This document shows, piece by piece, positions 37,840 through 48,225 of a DNA stretch of 64,000 nt. Location of the stretch: positions 62,001-126,000 of the forward strand of contig NZ_JAJHVV010000002.1 of the NCBI RefSeq assembly GCF_023145695.1. Reading direction: 5' to 3'. Origin of the DNA: Vibrio amylolyticus. Lineage in GTDB: Bacteria; Pseudomonadota; Gammaproteobacteria; Enterobacterales; Vibrionaceae. How positions within the stretch are numbered: position 1 is the first letter of the stretch; each line of letters opens with the position of its first letter. The notes under the pieces were generated by a model. It was not told the DNA's origin, did no database searches, and was given only the letters and a program-made list of their open reading frames with translations. Made by a program: the position numbers and the translations under genes.

Positions 37840-38970
37840 ATGGAAGGATTGATGATCTTATGGTCAGAGACAGGGATCGCTAACTTTGAATTTGGTCAAC
37901 TATGCATGATGTTAGTTGGCGCAATTCTGCTGTTTTTAGCGATTACTCGTGGCTTTGAACCATTACTATTACTGCCTATCGGCTTTGGCGCAATATTAGC
38001 AAACATCCCAAATGCTGGATTTACCGATCCAGGTGGTTTGCTTTATTACGTTTATTATATTGGTATTGAAACTGGTATTTTCCCACTACTTATCTTTATG
38101 GGTGTTGGGGCAATGACGGATTTTGGTGCGCTGATTGCAAACCCGAAAACCTTATGGCTTGGGGCTGCTGCTCAGTTTGGTATTTTCGCCACTCTATTTG
38201 GTGCGATTATGCTGAACTACATACCAGGAATGGAGTTCTCCATGCCTGACGCAGCTTCTATCGCAATCATTGGTGGTGCAGATGGTCCAACGGCGATATT
38301 CCTTGCTAGCAAACTGTCGCCTGAATTACTTGGTGCTATCGCTGTTGCCGCATACAGCTATATGGCATTAGTACCGATTATTCAGCCGCCAATCATGAAA
38401 GCTCTGACAACACCTGAAGAGCGTTCAATCAAGATGGCTCAGCTTAAACATGTCGGTAAAGCGGAGAAGGTTATCTTTCCACTTGCTGTATTGTTGATGA
38501 CTATTCTGTTCTTACCGTCAGCAACACCACTTGTTGGTATGTTCTGTCTGGGTAATTTGATGCGTGAAGCGGGCGTAGTTGATCGCTTGTCGAAAACAGC
38601 TCAAAACGAACTGATTAACGTTGTGACTATTTTTCTTGGTCTTGGCGTAGGTTCTAAGCTTCAAGCTGATACATTCTTGAACTTTAAGACGTTAGGTATT
38701 TTGTTACTCGGAGCGGTCGCATTCAGTATCGGTACCGCAGCGGGTGTTTTGATGGCTAAGCTTCTGAACAAGTACTCGAAAGAAGACATCAACCCACTTA
38801 TTGGTGCTGCTGGCGTATCGGCTGTACCTATGGCGGCGCGTGTCGTGAACAAGGTTGGCTTAGAAGCGAACTCACAAAACTTCTTACTGATGCATGCTAT
38901 GGGACCAAACGTAGCAGGTGTACTTGGTTCAGCGGTTGCTGCTGGTATTCTTCTTGCGCTTGTAGGTTAA
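37840..38970 (+). CDS. oadB: Oxaloacetate decarboxylase beta subunit (sodium pump)
   Basis: This 376-residue inner-membrane subunit decarboxylates carboxybiotin and exports sodium ions. At least eight membrane helices are visible. Conserved motifs include [16 protein letters not shown], the [22 protein letters not shown] region with the Asp that binds sodium, and [20 protein letters not shown]. Length is that of the common 375-435-residue family. It follows oadA after nine bases and a UUCG-loop terminator ends the operon. Confidence 0.95.
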   Translation: MEGLMILWSETGIANFEFGQLCMMLVGAILLFLAITRGFEPLLLLPIGFGAILANIPNAGFTDPGGLLYYVYYIGIETGIFPLLIFMGVGAMTDFGALIANPKTLWLGAAAQFGIFATLFGAIMLNYIPGMEFSMPDAASIAIIGGADGPTAIFLASKLSPELLGAIAVAAYSYMALVPIIQPPIMKALTTPEERSIKMAQLKHVGKAEKVIFPLAVLLMTILFLPSATPLVGMFCLGNLMREAGVVDRLSKTAQNELINVVTIFLGLGVGSKLQADTFLNFKTLGILLLGAVAFSIGTAAGVLMAKLLNKYSKEDINPLIGAAGVSAVPMAARVVNKVGLEANSQNFLLMHAMGPNVAGVLGSAVAAGILLALVG

Positions 38971-39082
38971 CAAGAGTGAGTGGTTAATAAGGTTTTGCTG
39001 TTTAACGAAAAGGCTATTTAGTCAAGAGATGGTTAATTTGCGAGCCAAAAGTTAACTTAGTTGCAAGAAATGTTATATATTC

Positions 39083-39115
39083 AAAGGGATGCTTCGGCAT
39101 CCCTTTCTTTTTTTA
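39083..39115 (+). terminator. Terminator with UUCG loop
   Basis: AAAGGGATGC (39083-39092) and GCATCCCTTT (39097-39106) form a perfect 10-bp stem closed by the very stable TTCG tetraloop, with a T-rich tail. It lies about 110 bases after oadB and just ahead of the oxidoreductase gene. Confidence 0.9.
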
Positions 39116-39131
39116 ATAGGGAATCGTAACG

Positions 39132-40082
39132 ATGGAAAATAAGCAGATTGCAATTACCAAATTCGGTGGCGTTGATGTTCTTAGCACCCTAACGTCAGAT
39201 GTACCTCAGCCAAAACCTGGTGAGGTGGTTGTTAAAGTTGTATTTTCCGGTGTTAACCCTATCGATGTTAAAACTCGTGCTGGTCTTGGTTGGGCAGCTG
39301 CTCAAAATAAAGATAATTTGCCTTGGGTACCAGGTTACGATATTGCTGGAAAAATCGTAGCAGCAGGCGATAATGCAACCCGTTTTGAACAAGGTGCGAC
39401 TGTTGCAGGTTTTATAGGCTTTCCGCTACAAGGGGGAGGGTATAGCCAGTATGTATGTGTTTCTGAAACTGAATTAAGTTTGGTGCCTGATGCGGTGACA
39501 CTGGAAGCTGCTGCGGTACTCCCTTTAGCGGGTCAAACGGCAGCACAAGCACTCAATAAAGCAGAAGTAAAAGAGGGCGATCGCGTTCTTATTCTTGCAG
39601 GAGCAGGCGGTGTTGGTCATCTTGCAGTACAAATCGCCATTGCCGCAAAAGCAGAAGTTTTTACTAGCTGCAGTGAGAGCAATTTAGACTACATGGCGAC
39701 ACTAGGTGCACACGCGATCAATTACGAATTTGCTCCTGTCTCTGAAAGAGTTGAAGAAGTGGATGTACTTATTGATTTGATTGGAGGCGATGCTGCCTTA
39801 GATGCATTGAAGTGCTTAAAAGACGGGGCGCGAGTTGTGACGGTTCCTACCTTAAGCGCTGAACTTATTTGTGAAAAAGCCAAGCTTCTTGGTTTTGAAG
39901 CAACCGGCATGCTCGTTGATCCTAATCCAGAACAACTTGATACTATGCTTTACATGGTAAGCGTTGGACTGCTTAAAACAGAGATCCAACAAATATTCCC
40001 TTATACACAAGCGCAAGATGCCCATTTACAAATTGAAACGGGGCATACGCGAGGCAAGGTGTTACTTGATATGCAATGCTAG
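39132..40082 (+). CDS. Zinc-free quinone-oxidoreductase-type NADP-dependent alcohol dehydrogenase family protein
   Basis: This is a 316-residue medium-chain dehydrogenase/reductase. The N-terminal GroES-like domain includes NPIDVKTRAG and WVPGYDIAGKIVAAG. The Rossmann fold has VLILAGAGGVGHLAVQIAIAAKAEV (about 150-175) for NADPH. No zinc-binding Cys/His set is visible, which points to the quinone oxidoreductase branch. The substrate is unknown. It overlaps yqaA by seven bases, so the two are likely co-transcribed, with the M16 peptidase gene downstream. Confidence 0.88.
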   Translation: MENKQIAITKFGGVDVLSTLTSDVPQPKPGEVVVKVVFSGVNPIDVKTRAGLGWAAAQNKDNLPWVPGYDIAGKIVAAGDNATRFEQGATVAGFIGFPLQGGGYSQYVCVSETELSLVPDAVTLEAAAVLPLAGQTAAQALNKAEVKEGDRVLILAGAGGVGHLAVQIAIAAKAEVFTSCSESNLDYMATLGAHAINYEFAPVSERVEEVDVLIDLIGGDAALDALKCLKDGARVVTVPTLSAELICEKAKLLGFEATGMLVDPNPEQLDTMLYMVSVGLLKTEIQQIFPYTQAQDAHLQIETGHTRGKVLLDMQC

Positions 40083-40537
40083 AGACGTTTACTTCTGCGT
40101 TTGAAACTTTCGCTCTTTGGTTTTCTGACTCCGCCCTTTGGGTTCTTTTCATCAGTGGCTTTCTTAGTGCTACATTGTTACCTGGTGGTTCAGAAGCAGG
40201 GCTAATTGCTACATTAGCCCTAAATCAATACTCTACTTTCATCATTATTGTTATTGCGACCATAGGTAACACCCTTGGTGGTATGACAAACTATTGGCTT
40301 GGTTTATTTTTACCAAATCGAACTCAACAAGAAAAACATGGTCATAAAGCTATTCACTGGCTTAATCGCTATGGCTACTGGACGTTATTATTTAGTTGGT
40401 TACCGGTTATTGGTGATCCACTCTGCTTAGCCGCCGGTTGGTTAAGAATGCGATTTTTACCTTGTTTTATTCTTATTCTTATTGGTAAAGCGCTCCGATA
40501 CAGCTTATTAGCTGCAATCTACTTTGGATTCTTTTAA
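40076..40537 (+). CDS. yqaA: YqaA family membrane protein (DedA/SNARE-associated type)
   Basis: This 153-residue protein has four or so membrane helices (LFISGFLSATLLPGGSEAGLIA, FIIIVIATIGNTLGGMTNYWLGL, and a C-terminal pair). The LPGGSEA and GNTLGGMTNYWLG motifs and FSWLPVIGDPLCLAAGWLRM are typical of the small DedA relatives such as E. coli YqaA, which is also next to gshA. DedA proteins take part in lipid transport and membrane homeostasis; the role of YqaA is not settled. The start overlaps the preceding gene by seven bases, and the M16 peptidase gene starts nine bases after its stop. Confidence 0.9.
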   Translation: MLETFTSAFETFALWFSDSALWVLFISGFLSATLLPGGSEAGLIATLALNQYSTFIIIVIATIGNTLGGMTNYWLGLFLPNRTQQEKHGHKAIHWLNRYGYWTLLFSWLPVIGDPLCLAAGWLRMRFLPCFILILIGKALRYSLLAAIYFGFF

Positions 40538-40546
40538 GGAAATGTC

Positions 40547-43405
40547 ATGAGAAATATTTGGTTAGGAGCAGTTTCTCTCCTCACTATTTCAGCCTGTTCA
40601 AGTTACACAATTCCTTCCGTTCCTTTTTTCTCTTCAGTGCCTGATGGGGTGACATTAATTGAAGAGGTTTCTCAAACACCTGACAAGGTGATGATCCCGT
40701 ACTCAAAATATGAGTTAGATAATGGGCTAACGGTCATATTATCTCCGGATCACTCTGATCCACTCGTTCATGTCGATGTTACTTATCATGTTGGCTCTGC
40801 CCGTGAAGAGGTGGGTAAGTCAGGCTTTGCGCATTTCTTTGAGCATATGATGTTCCAGGGATCTGAGAATGTGGGCGACCAAGAACACTTCCGACTTATT
40901 ACCGAAGCGGGTGGAACATTAAATGGAACCACCAATCGAGACCGAACTAACTACTTTCAAACCGTACCCTCCAATCAACTTGAAAAAGTATTGTGGTTAG
41001 AGTCTGACCGCATGGGCTTTTTACTTGATGCGGTCTCTCAGCACAAATTTGAGATTCAGCGTGATACGGTAAAAAATGAACGCGCACAGGGCTATGATAA
41101 CCGCCCTTATGGATTAATGTGGGAGCGAATGGGGGAATCTATCTACCCTGAGGGGCACCCATATTCATGGCAACCAATTGGCTATGTAGAAGATCTTGAT
41201 CGTGTTGATGTGAATGATCTTAAAGCATTCTTCCTACGTTGGTATGGGCCAAATAACGCCGTAATAACAATCGGTGGTGACTTTGACGAAGATGAAACGT
41301 TAGCGTGGATAAATCAGTATTTTGGGTCAATCCCTAAAGGCCCTGAAGTTGAAAAGGCACCTAAGGAACCGGCAGTGCTGACGGAAGATCGTTACGTCAC
41401 CTTAGAAGATCGTATCCAACAACCAATGGTAATCGTGGGTTGGCCAACCGAATATCGAGGAAGCGAGCAACAAGTGTCGTTAGACTCTTTAGCTAATGTA
41501 CTTGGTGGTGGCGCGAATGGCTTGCTCTATCAACGTTTGGTGAAAACTCAAAAGGCTGTGGATGCCGGTGCATTCCAAGATTGTGCTGAGCTTGCGTGTA
41601 CATTCTATGTCTACGCGATGGGGGCATCGGGCGGAGAAGGGGATTTAACCCCACTGTACGAAGAGCTAATGGATACACTGGAGGTGTTTTCAAATGAGGG
41701 GGCTGAGCAAGAGCGCCTCGATCAGATCACGGGCATGGCAGAAGCAAACGCCGTATTTGCACTAGAAAGTGTTCGCGGCAAGGTGACTCAACTCGCTTCA
41801 AATCAAACCTTCTACGGTCAGCCAGATCGTATTGAAACACGCTTAAATCAGATCCGTGAAGTCTCCCCTGTATCGATTATGTCTGTGTACCAAGAGTACC
41901 TACAAGGCAAACCGAAAGTGACACTGAGTGTTATACCGAGAGGTGAAATGGATCTTGCGGTACAAGAGGCTAATTTCAGCCCTGCAGAACGAACCTTGCC
42001 AGAATATCAAAAGATTTCAGCAGACCAGCTAGAGCAACGCCGAGCAATTGATGAGTTTGATCGTTCAGTGATGCCAGAAGTTGCTGGTGGCGTTCAAGCA
42101 CAAATGCCTAAGCTGTATGAAGTGTATTTTGATAATGGTGCGGAGCTGCTAGGCACAAAAACCACTGAAACCCCAACCGTTCAAATCGAGTTTTACTTAC
42201 CTGCAGGAGAGAGGCACGTTGCTAGAGGAAAAGAAGGACTAGCGAACTTGACGGCTTCACTGTTGGAAGAGGGGACACAGCAGCGCTCTTTAGAAGCGCT
42301 TAAGGCAGAGCTCGATAAGCTAGGTAGTAATATCAGTGTCAGCGCGGGCTCTTATAGCACGTCAATCAGTGTGTCGGCATTGGAAAAAAACTTAACGCCA
42401 ACGTTGGCAATTGTGGAAGAGATTCTTTTTGAACCTAAGTTTGCTCAAGCGGATTTTGACAGGCTCAAACAGCAAATGTTAGAGGGCGTGATTTATCGTC
42501 ACCAAACTCCTAACTGGCTAGCATCACAAGCCACACGTCAAGTTATCTTCGGCCGTTCGCTATTTTCTCGTTCTCGAGATGGAACAGAGGCGTCGATAGC
42601 AAACTTAACGTTAGATGATGTAACGGAGTTTTATAACACGCATTACACACCACATGGCGCTCAAGTTGTGGTCGTAGGTGATATCGATAGAAAAGCGATT
42701 AAACAAGAGTTGGCCTTCTTCTCGAATTGGCAGGGAGAGGTCTCTCCGCTACTAAGGCCACAAGTGGTGAAACCACTGACGGAACAGAAGATATATCTCG
42801 TTGATAAACCTCATGCACCACAGAGTGTGGTTCGCCTGGTTAGAAAAGGTCGCTCTTTTGATGCCACTGGAGAGACTTACTTAACTCAACTTGCTAACTT
42901 CAATTTAGCGGGTAATTTCAATAGTCGAATCAATCAGAATCTACGTGAAGATAAAGGTTATACCTATGGAGCTAGCGGCTATTTAGCAGCGAATCGCGAA
43001 GTGGGTATTATCGTGTTTAATGCTCAGGTTCGAGCTAATGCTACCGTTGCTTCTATAGAAGAGCTGCAAAAAGAGCTAGCACTGTTTAGTGAGAAGGGGC
43101 TTACGGAATCTGAACTAGACTTCTTGCGTTTAGCCGTTGGTCAGCAAGATGCCCTTAAATACGAGACGCCATCGCAAAAAGCGGCGTTGCTAAGTAATAT
43201 TCTTACCTATAGTTTGGATGAAGACTATCTACAGCAGAGAAATCGAATTGTAGAAACCGTCGATAAGGCAACGCTAGATAAGCTCGCAAATAAATGGTTT
43301 AACCCTGATGATTACCAAATTATTGTGGTTGGTGATGCGAAGAGCTTAATGCCGGAGTTAGAAAAACTCGATATTCCGATAGAAGAGCTTGAAATCATCC
43401 GTTAG
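40547..43405 (+). CDS. M16 family zinc metallopeptidase, predicted lipoprotein
   Basis: This is a 952-residue protein. The signal peptide ends in the lipobox ISAC with Cys17, followed by Ser-Ser, so an outer-membrane lipoprotein is expected. The first M16 half (about 50-500) holds the inverted zinc motif HFFEH at 96-100 and a downstream Glu in the NERAQGYDNRPYG region. The second half (about 515-940) is a second M16 domain without the motif, as is usual for the two-domain form that makes a clamshell chamber for short peptides. It resembles the pitrilysin/PqqL group. It lies at the end of a three-gene run before gshA, as in other vibrios. Its natural substrate is unknown. Confidence 0.9.
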   Translation: MRNIWLGAVSLLTISACSSYTIPSVPFFSSVPDGVTLIEEVSQTPDKVMIPYSKYELDNGLTVILSPDHSDPLVHVDVTYHVGSAREEVGKSGFAHFFEHMMFQGSENVGDQEHFRLITEAGGTLNGTTNRDRTNYFQTVPSNQLEKVLWLESDRMGFLLDAVSQHKFEIQRDTVKNERAQGYDNRPYGLMWERMGESIYPEGHPYSWQPIGYVEDLDRVDVNDLKAFFLRWYGPNNAVITIGGDFDEDETLAWINQYFGSIPKGPEVEKAPKEPAVLTEDRYVTLEDRIQQPMVIVGWPTEYRGSEQQVSLDSLANVLGGGANGLLYQRLVKTQKAVDAGAFQDCAELACTFYVYAMGASGGEGDLTPLYEELMDTLEVFSNEGAEQERLDQITGMAEANAVFALESVRGKVTQLASNQTFYGQPDRIETRLNQIREVSPVSIMSVYQEYLQGKPKVTLSVIPRGEMDLAVQEANFSPAERTLPEYQKISADQLEQRRAIDEFDRSVMPEVAGGVQAQMPKLYEVYFDNGAELLGTKTTETPTVQIEFYLPAGERHVARGKEGLANLTASLLEEGTQQRSLEALKAELDKLGSNISVSAGSYSTSISVSALEKNLTPTLAIVEEILFEPKFAQADFDRLKQQMLEGVIYRHQTPNWLASQATRQVIFGRSLFSRSRDGTEASIANLTLDDVTEFYNTHYTPHGAQVVVVGDIDRKAIKQELAFFSNWQGEVSPLLRPQVVKPLTEQKIYLVDKPHAPQSVVRLVRKGRSFDATGETYLTQLANFNLAGNFNSRINQNLREDKGYTYGASGYLAANREVGIIVFNAQVRANATVASIEELQKELALFSEKGLTESELDFLRLAVGQQDALKYETPSQKAALLSNILTYSLDEDYLQQRNRIVETVDKATLDKLANKWFNPDDYQIIVVGDAKSLMPELEKLDIPIEELEIIR

Positions 43406-43421
43406 AGTACACATTTATAAA

Positions 43422-43439
43422 GGGCGGATGATTCCGCCC
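43422..43439. terminator. Possible weak terminator after the M16 gene
   Basis: GGGCGG (43422-43427) and CCGCCC (43434-43439) form a strong short stem but no T-run follows on the plus strand. Confidence 0.4.
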
Positions 43440-43511
43440 AAATTCTAACAACCTATTTTAGTGCTAGCTTAATGGTGAGTTTTTCTTACAAGCGCATAAA
43501 TATGAATATAA

Positions 43512-45089
43512 GTGACCCACATTTTGACTGATTTTGCTGCTAGGCTAGATTTAATAGCCAAACAATCGGACGTGTTTAAGCAATATGGACGTGGTGTAGA
43601 GCGTGAGACCTTACGCTACCACCAGAACGGACACCTTGCGACCACACCACACCCTGACGGATTAGGTTCAGCGTATTCAAATGAATGGATAACCACTGAC
43701 TTTTCTGAGTCTCTTCTGGAGTTCATTACTCCTGTTTCCCACGACGTTTCGACTTTAGTTTACCAACTCGAAGACATTCATCACTTCGCCCAAAAGAACT
43801 TAGGTGAAGAGAAAATGTGGCCATTATCGATGCCTTGTTATGTCGGTGTTGAAGATGACATCAATCTTGCGTATTACGGCACATCAAATTCCGGCAAGAT
43901 GAAGACGCTCTATCGTGAAGGCTTGAAGCACCGCTATGGTAGCTTGATGCAGATTATCTCTGGTGTGCATTTTAACTTCTCGTTTCCAGAAACGTTTTGG
44001 GATGCGCTTTACGGTGAACAGCAACAAAGTGAGCGCGAAGCGAGTAAGTCAGATGCTTATTTTGGCTTGATTCGTAATTACTACCGTTTTGGCTGGTTAA
44101 TTCCTTACTTCTTCGGTGCGTCACCGGCACTGTGTTCTTCTTTCTTAAAAGGAAGAGAAACCAAGCTTCCGTTTGAAAATATCAATCAAACCTTGTATCT
44201 GCCGCATGCGACGTCACTAAGGTTAAGTGACTTAGGTTATACCAACAGCGCTCAAAGCGTGCTCAAAATTGGATTTAACAGTTTAGAGCAATACCTTGAA
44301 GGGTTGAATAAAGCGATTCGCACGCCTTCAGAAGAGTTTGCCAATATTGGCATCAAGGTAGAAGGAGAGTACCGCCAGTTGAATAGCAATGTACTGCAAA
44401 TTGAAAATGAATTGTATGCGCCTATTCGCCCTAAACGCGTAGCAAAATCAGATGAAAAACCGTCTGAGGCACTAGGCCGTGCAGGGGTTGAATATATTGA
44501 AGTTCGTTCTTTAGATGTGAATCCATTCAGCTCAGTTGGTATTACCGAAGAGCAAGTTCGTTTCCTCGATCTTTTCCTGACATGGGCGACGTTAAGTGAC
44601 TCTGATCCTATGGACGATTGCGAGCTTAAGTGCTGGAGAGATAACTGGAACAAGGTCATTCTTGAAGGACGAAAAACAGGGTTAGAATTACAGATTGGTT
44701 GTCGAGGAGAACAGTTGACGCTTCAAGCATGGGCTAAGCGTGTGTTTGATGATCTGATACTGATTGCTCGCTCAATGGATGAAGCGCACGGTGGACGCGC
44801 TTATCAAGATGTTTGTGACAAGCTTATTCAGTGGATAGATCAACCTGAACTGACTATCTCTGGGCAATTGCTCGCAATGACGAAGCAATATGGTGGACTG
44901 GGCCAACTTGGATGTGAGCTAGGGATGACCTATCGTCAGCAATACCAGCAGCACCAATATAAAGTATACTCTCAACAACAGATGGAATCGGAAGTGATTC
45001 GCTCTCGTGAAGCGCAAGCAGCGGTAGAGAGTAGTGATACTGAAGAATTCGATACCTATTTAGAGAACTACTTTTCATACTTAAAGTAG
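43512..45089 (+). CDS. gshA: Glutamate-cysteine ligase
   Basis: This 525-residue enzyme joins glutamate and cysteine, the first and rate-limiting step of glutathione synthesis. [22 protein letters not shown] and [15 protein letters not shown] are the ATP/Glu-binding signatures near the N-terminus. [22 protein letters not shown] is another family motif. The start is uncertain: GTG at 43512 gives the longest form, and a TTG at 43524 is possible; no in-frame ATG exists near the conserved region and no strong ribosome site is seen. It lies before luxS, the order kept from E. coli. Confidence 0.94.
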   Translation: MTHILTDFAARLDLIAKQSDVFKQYGRGVERETLRYHQNGHLATTPHPDGLGSAYSNEWITTDFSESLLEFITPVSHDVSTLVYQLEDIHHFAQKNLGEEKMWPLSMPCYVGVEDDINLAYYGTSNSGKMKTLYREGLKHRYGSLMQIISGVHFNFSFPETFWDALYGEQQQSEREASKSDAYFGLIRNYYRFGWLIPYFFGASPALCSSFLKGRETKLPFENINQTLYLPHATSLRLSDLGYTNSAQSVLKIGFNSLEQYLEGLNKAIRTPSEEFANIGIKVEGEYRQLNSNVLQIENELYAPIRPKRVAKSDEKPSEALGRAGVEYIEVRSLDVNPFSSVGITEEQVRFLDLFLTWATLSDSDPMDDCELKCWRDNWNKVILEGRKTGLELQIGCRGEQLTLQAWAKRVFDDLILIARSMDEAHGGRAYQDVCDKLIQWIDQPELTISGQLLAMTKQYGGLGQLGCELGMTYRQQYQQHQYKVYSQQQMESEVIRSREAQAAVESSDTEEFDTYLENYFSYLK

Positions 45090-45220
45090 TGGCACGAAAT
45101 CCCGTTGTTAACGTGCTCTGATAATTGAGACTCAACAACTAAGACTGAATGACTTAGTGAGTTGAGCTGAACGGCACAGGTTAGGGATGGCTTGTGCACA
45201 ATAATGATTAAGGAAAAGCA

Positions 45221-45739
45221 ATGCCGTTATTAGATAGTTTTACCGTCGACCACACTCGTATGAATGCACCCGCTGTACGTGTTGCAAAAACAATGCAGAC
45301 ACCTAAAGGCGATACTATTACGGTGTTCGATCTACGTTTTACTGCGCCAAACAAAGAGATTCTTTCAGAAGAAGGTATTCATACATTAGAGCACTTATAT
45401 GCGGGTTTCATGCGTAATCACCTAAATGGTGATTCAGTCGAGATCATCGATATCTCACCAATGGGTTGTCGTACTGGGTTCTACATGAGCCTGATCGGTA
45501 CACCAAGTGAAGACGTCGTTGCTGCTTCATGGTTAGCGGCAATGGAAGATGTATTGAAAGTTGCTGATCAAAATAAAATCCCAGAGCTGAATGAATATCA
45601 ATGTGGTACGGCTGCAATGCACTCACTCTCTCAAGCTCAAGAGATTGCTAAGAACATTATTTCAGCGGGTATCTCAGTGAACAAAAATGATGAGCTAGCA
45701 CTACCAGAAGCGATGCTAAAAGAGCTTAAAGTAGACTAA
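45221..45739 (+). CDS. luxS: S-ribosylhomocysteine lyase (autoinducer-2 synthesis)
   Basis: This 172-residue metal enzyme splits S-ribosylhomocysteine to homocysteine and DPD, the precursor of autoinducer-2, in the activated methyl cycle. The metal ligands are His54 and His58 (HTLEH) and Cys128 ([12 protein letters not shown]). The product feeds the LuxPQ quorum-sensing route in Vibrio. Length is that of E. coli LuxS (171). AAGGAAAAG stands before the ATG. A long bidirectional terminator follows and separates it from the convergent CNNM gene. Confidence 0.98.
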   Translation: MPLLDSFTVDHTRMNAPAVRVAKTMQTPKGDTITVFDLRFTAPNKEILSEEGIHTLEHLYAGFMRNHLNGDSVEIIDISPMGCRTGFYMSLIGTPSEDVVAASWLAAMEDVLKVADQNKIPELNEYQCGTAAMHSLSQAQEIAKNIISAGISVNKNDELALPEAMLKELKVD

Positions 45740-45761
45740 TTCTTCTTAAAGAAGTGATACT

Positions 45762-45797
45762 AAAAAGCCTTGAGATTAATGGTCTCAAGGCTTTTTT
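45762..45797. terminator. Bidirectional terminator after luxS
   Basis: 14-base arms, AAAAAGCCTTGAGA (45762-45775) and TCTCAAGGCTTTTT (45783-45796), with a 7-base loop, suit both luxS and the convergent gene at 45847. Confidence 0.92.
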
Positions 45798-45846
45798 ATT
45801 TTCGCTATCTTGTCGCCAGAGTGAATACCTGACCCCTTTATTCGTA

Positions 45847-47112
45847 TTAAGAGACCTTTGGGAAGACTCTGACTAGCTTGATGCGATTCTCTTCAAGCTC
45901 AACGATTTCCATAGGGTGTTTGGCTACCTGGATGCTGATGTGGCTCTCTGGGATATCTTCAAGGTGTTCTAGAATCAAACCATTAAGGGTTCTTGGCCCG
46001 TCCGTTGGTAGTTTCCATTGCAGCCCTTTGTTGATATCACGAATATTGGTACTTCCTTCAATAAGAAAACTCCCATCAGACTGTGGTGTGATTTCATCAG
46101 ACAAGCTTGGTGCAATCGAGGTGGTAAATTCGCCAACAATTTCTTCAAGAATATCTTCTAACGTCACTAGCCCATTGATGTCGCCATACTCATCGACAAT
46201 CAAGCCGATACGCTGCTTATTTCGTTGGAATTTCAATAATTGAACGTTAAGCGGTGTGCTCTCTGGAATGAAGTACACTTCATCAGCCGCTCTAAGTAGG
46301 GTTTCTTTATTAAACTCATTCTTTTCAAGCATCAGACGATATGCTTCACGAAGCCTTAGCATGCCCACGACTTCATCAATTTGGTCGCGGTAAAGAACAA
46401 CTCGTCCATGGGGGGAGTGGGTTAATTGGCGAACAATAGACTTCCAGTCATCGTTTATATCGATTCCCGTTATTTCATTACGAGGAATCATGATGTCATT
46501 GACCGTGACATGCTCTAAATCGAGAATAGAGACCAACATGTCTTGGTGGCGCTGAGGAATCAGGTTCCCAGCTTCATTCACAACCGTTCTTAATTCTTCT
46601 GAGCTTAGATGATCTTCTTGACTATGATCCGCTTTAACGCCTAATAAGCGAATAAATCCATTGGTAATAAAGTTCACTAAGATCACAAGTGGAGAAAGCA
46701 GCTTCATTAAGATAAGAAGAAGGATACTGCTGGCGTAGGAAACGCGTTCTGGATAGAGCGATGCGATGGTTTTCGGGGTCACTTCTGCAAATACGAGGAT
46801 AACTAACGTCAATATACCGGTTGCCAAAGCCACACCCACATCGCCATATAACCGCATACCTATGATGGTTGCGATTGCAGAGGCGAGGATATTAACTAAG
46901 TTATTCCCGATAAGGATCAGACCAATGAGTCGATCTGGGCGGCTTAAGAGTTTTTCAACACGCTTTGCGCCTTTGTGCCCTGTTCCGGCTAAATGCTTTA
47001 ACCGATAACGGTTTAGAGACATCATTCCCGTTTCTGAGCCTGAAAAGTATCCGGAGATAACGATCAAACAGCCAAGTAACGTGAATAAAAAAACAGTGGA
47101 GATGTCGTCCAA
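45847..47112 (-). CDS. yfjD: CNNM/HlyC-CorC family membrane protein
   Basis: This 421-residue inner-membrane protein has an N-terminal DUF21/CNNM domain of about four helices (residues 1-190; GYFSGSETGMMSLNRYRLKHLA, and VFAEVTPKTIASLYPERVSYA). A CBS-domain pair follows (about 205-325; VNDIMIPRNEITGIDIN, GRVVLYRDQIDEVVGMLRL), then a CorC/HlyC C-terminal domain (about 340-420). The family is linked to magnesium or cobalt export and resistance. The symbol follows the E. coli orthologue, also next to the ypjD-ffh genes. It is followed upstream by ypjD in the same direction. Confidence 0.9.
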   Translation of the reverse strand: MDDISTVFLFTLLGCLIVISGYFSGSETGMMSLNRYRLKHLAGTGHKGAKRVEKLLSRPDRLIGLILIGNNLVNILASAIATIIGMRLYGDVGVALATGILTLVILVFAEVTPKTIASLYPERVSYASSILLLILMKLLSPLVILVNFITNGFIRLLGVKADHSQEDHLSSEELRTVVNEAGNLIPQRHQDMLVSILDLEHVTVNDIMIPRNEITGIDINDDWKSIVRQLTHSPHGRVVLYRDQIDEVVGMLRLREAYRLMLEKNEFNKETLLRAADEVYFIPESTPLNVQLLKFQRNKQRIGLIVDEYGDINGLVTLEDILEEIVGEFTTSIAPSLSDEITPQSDGSFLIEGSTNIRDINKGLQWKLPTDGPRTLNGLILEHLEDIPESHISIQVAKHPMEIVELEENRIKLVRVFPKVS

Positions 47113-47239
47113 TCTAGAGTTTCCCTTTTTGTTTGTTGCTTAATTTATGACCGATAATAATAAAGATGTCAATGATACAGATAACATTGCACCTGATTAA
47201 AAGGTAATAAGAAGAGTTACTTAACTCTTACATTTAGAG

Positions 47240-48034
47240 TTAAGTGAGAATGATCTCTTTGACAAATCGACTACCAAAGTAAGCCAAAGTGAGTAATGTT
47301 GCACCGGCTACAGCAAACCAAGTGACTTTACGCCCACGCCAACCTTTTTGATAGTGACCCCAAAGTAGAGTCGAGTAGATAACCCAAGCAATAAACGATA
47401 AAACGCCTTTATGTGCCTTTCCTTGAGCAAACATATCATGAACGAAGAACGTACCCGTAATGAGAGTTCCAGTTAATAGCAGTGTTCCAATGAGGATAAT
47501 TTTAAATAATTGACGCTCAACCATCATTAGTGGTGGTAAGTTCGGGTTGATAGCCAAGGCCTTTTTCGCTTTTAGTTTATGATCTAACCAGGCCAGTTGT
47601 AGCGCGTATAACGCACCAATGGAGAGGGTAGAGTAGGAGAAAAGCGCTAAAGAGATGTGTACAAGCAGTTTTGGTTCATTCTCTAAGTGAGTAATGAAGG
47701 TGCTTGATAAGAAGGTCGCCGCTAAAAGGTTAATGGCTGAAAAGCTATATACGACAGGTAATAGAAACCACAGCCTCGTTTTGAGCATGGCAACACTCAT
47801 AACAACAGAGATGATAAAACTAATTAATGAAGCGACATTGAGAATGCTTAGGTTCTGTCCATTTTCATTAAAAATAAGATCACTTAATAGCCAGCCATGA
47901 AAAGCCAGCGCAACAGCAGCACTGATAAAGACAGTTTTCGAGCGTATTCCCGTCTGTTGAATCAATCCAGGAACAATCGTTGCGATGGCGAGCGCATATA
48001 AAATTGCAGAAGTAACGGCGATTAAGTTATCCAT
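47240..48034 (-). CDS. ypjD: Cytochrome c assembly family membrane protein YpjD
   Basis: This is a 264-residue protein with about eight membrane helices and the CcsA/CcmC-like core. It has the WxW-related region LHISLALFSYSTLSIGALYALQ and ending HKGVLSFIAWVIYSTLLWGHYQKGWRGRKVTWF, with conserved His residues that may bind heme. The ATG at 48032-48034 is used; an in-frame TTG nine bases earlier is less likely. It is divergent from ffh, as in E. coli. Its function in heme or cytochrome handling is inferred only from the family. Confidence 0.88.
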   Translation of the reverse strand: MDNLIAVTSAILYALAIATIVPGLIQQTGIRSKTVFISAAVALAFHGWLLSDLIFNENGQNLSILNVASLISFIISVVMSVAMLKTRLWFLLPVVYSFSAINLLAATFLSSTFITHLENEPKLLVHISLALFSYSTLSIGALYALQLAWLDHKLKAKKALAINPNLPPLMMVERQLFKIILIGTLLLTGTLITGTFFVHDMFAQGKAHKGVLSFIAWVIYSTLLWGHYQKGWRGRKVTWFAVAGATLLTLAYFGSRFVKEIILT

Positions 48035-48160
48035 CAATATCACAAGTTTTGTTGTTGAATTAAGGAATTATAACCTGCATCAAGCGGTTGGGCTATCGTA
48101 TATCCGGATAGAATTGCAATAGATGAGATATCAAAACTAAAGAAGGCGTTTACAACGGGT

Positions 48161-48188
48161 ATGACTCCACTCATGGCTAATGTATACT
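48161..48188 (+). promoter_or_regulatory. Candidate ffh promoter
   Basis: ATGACT (48161-48166) and TATACT (48183-48188), 16 bases apart, lie about 40 bases before the ffh ATG. It is a moderate match. Confidence 0.45.
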
Positions 48189-48225
48189 CACAGTAATTTG
48201 TCGCCTGATAGCGAAGAGTATAAAG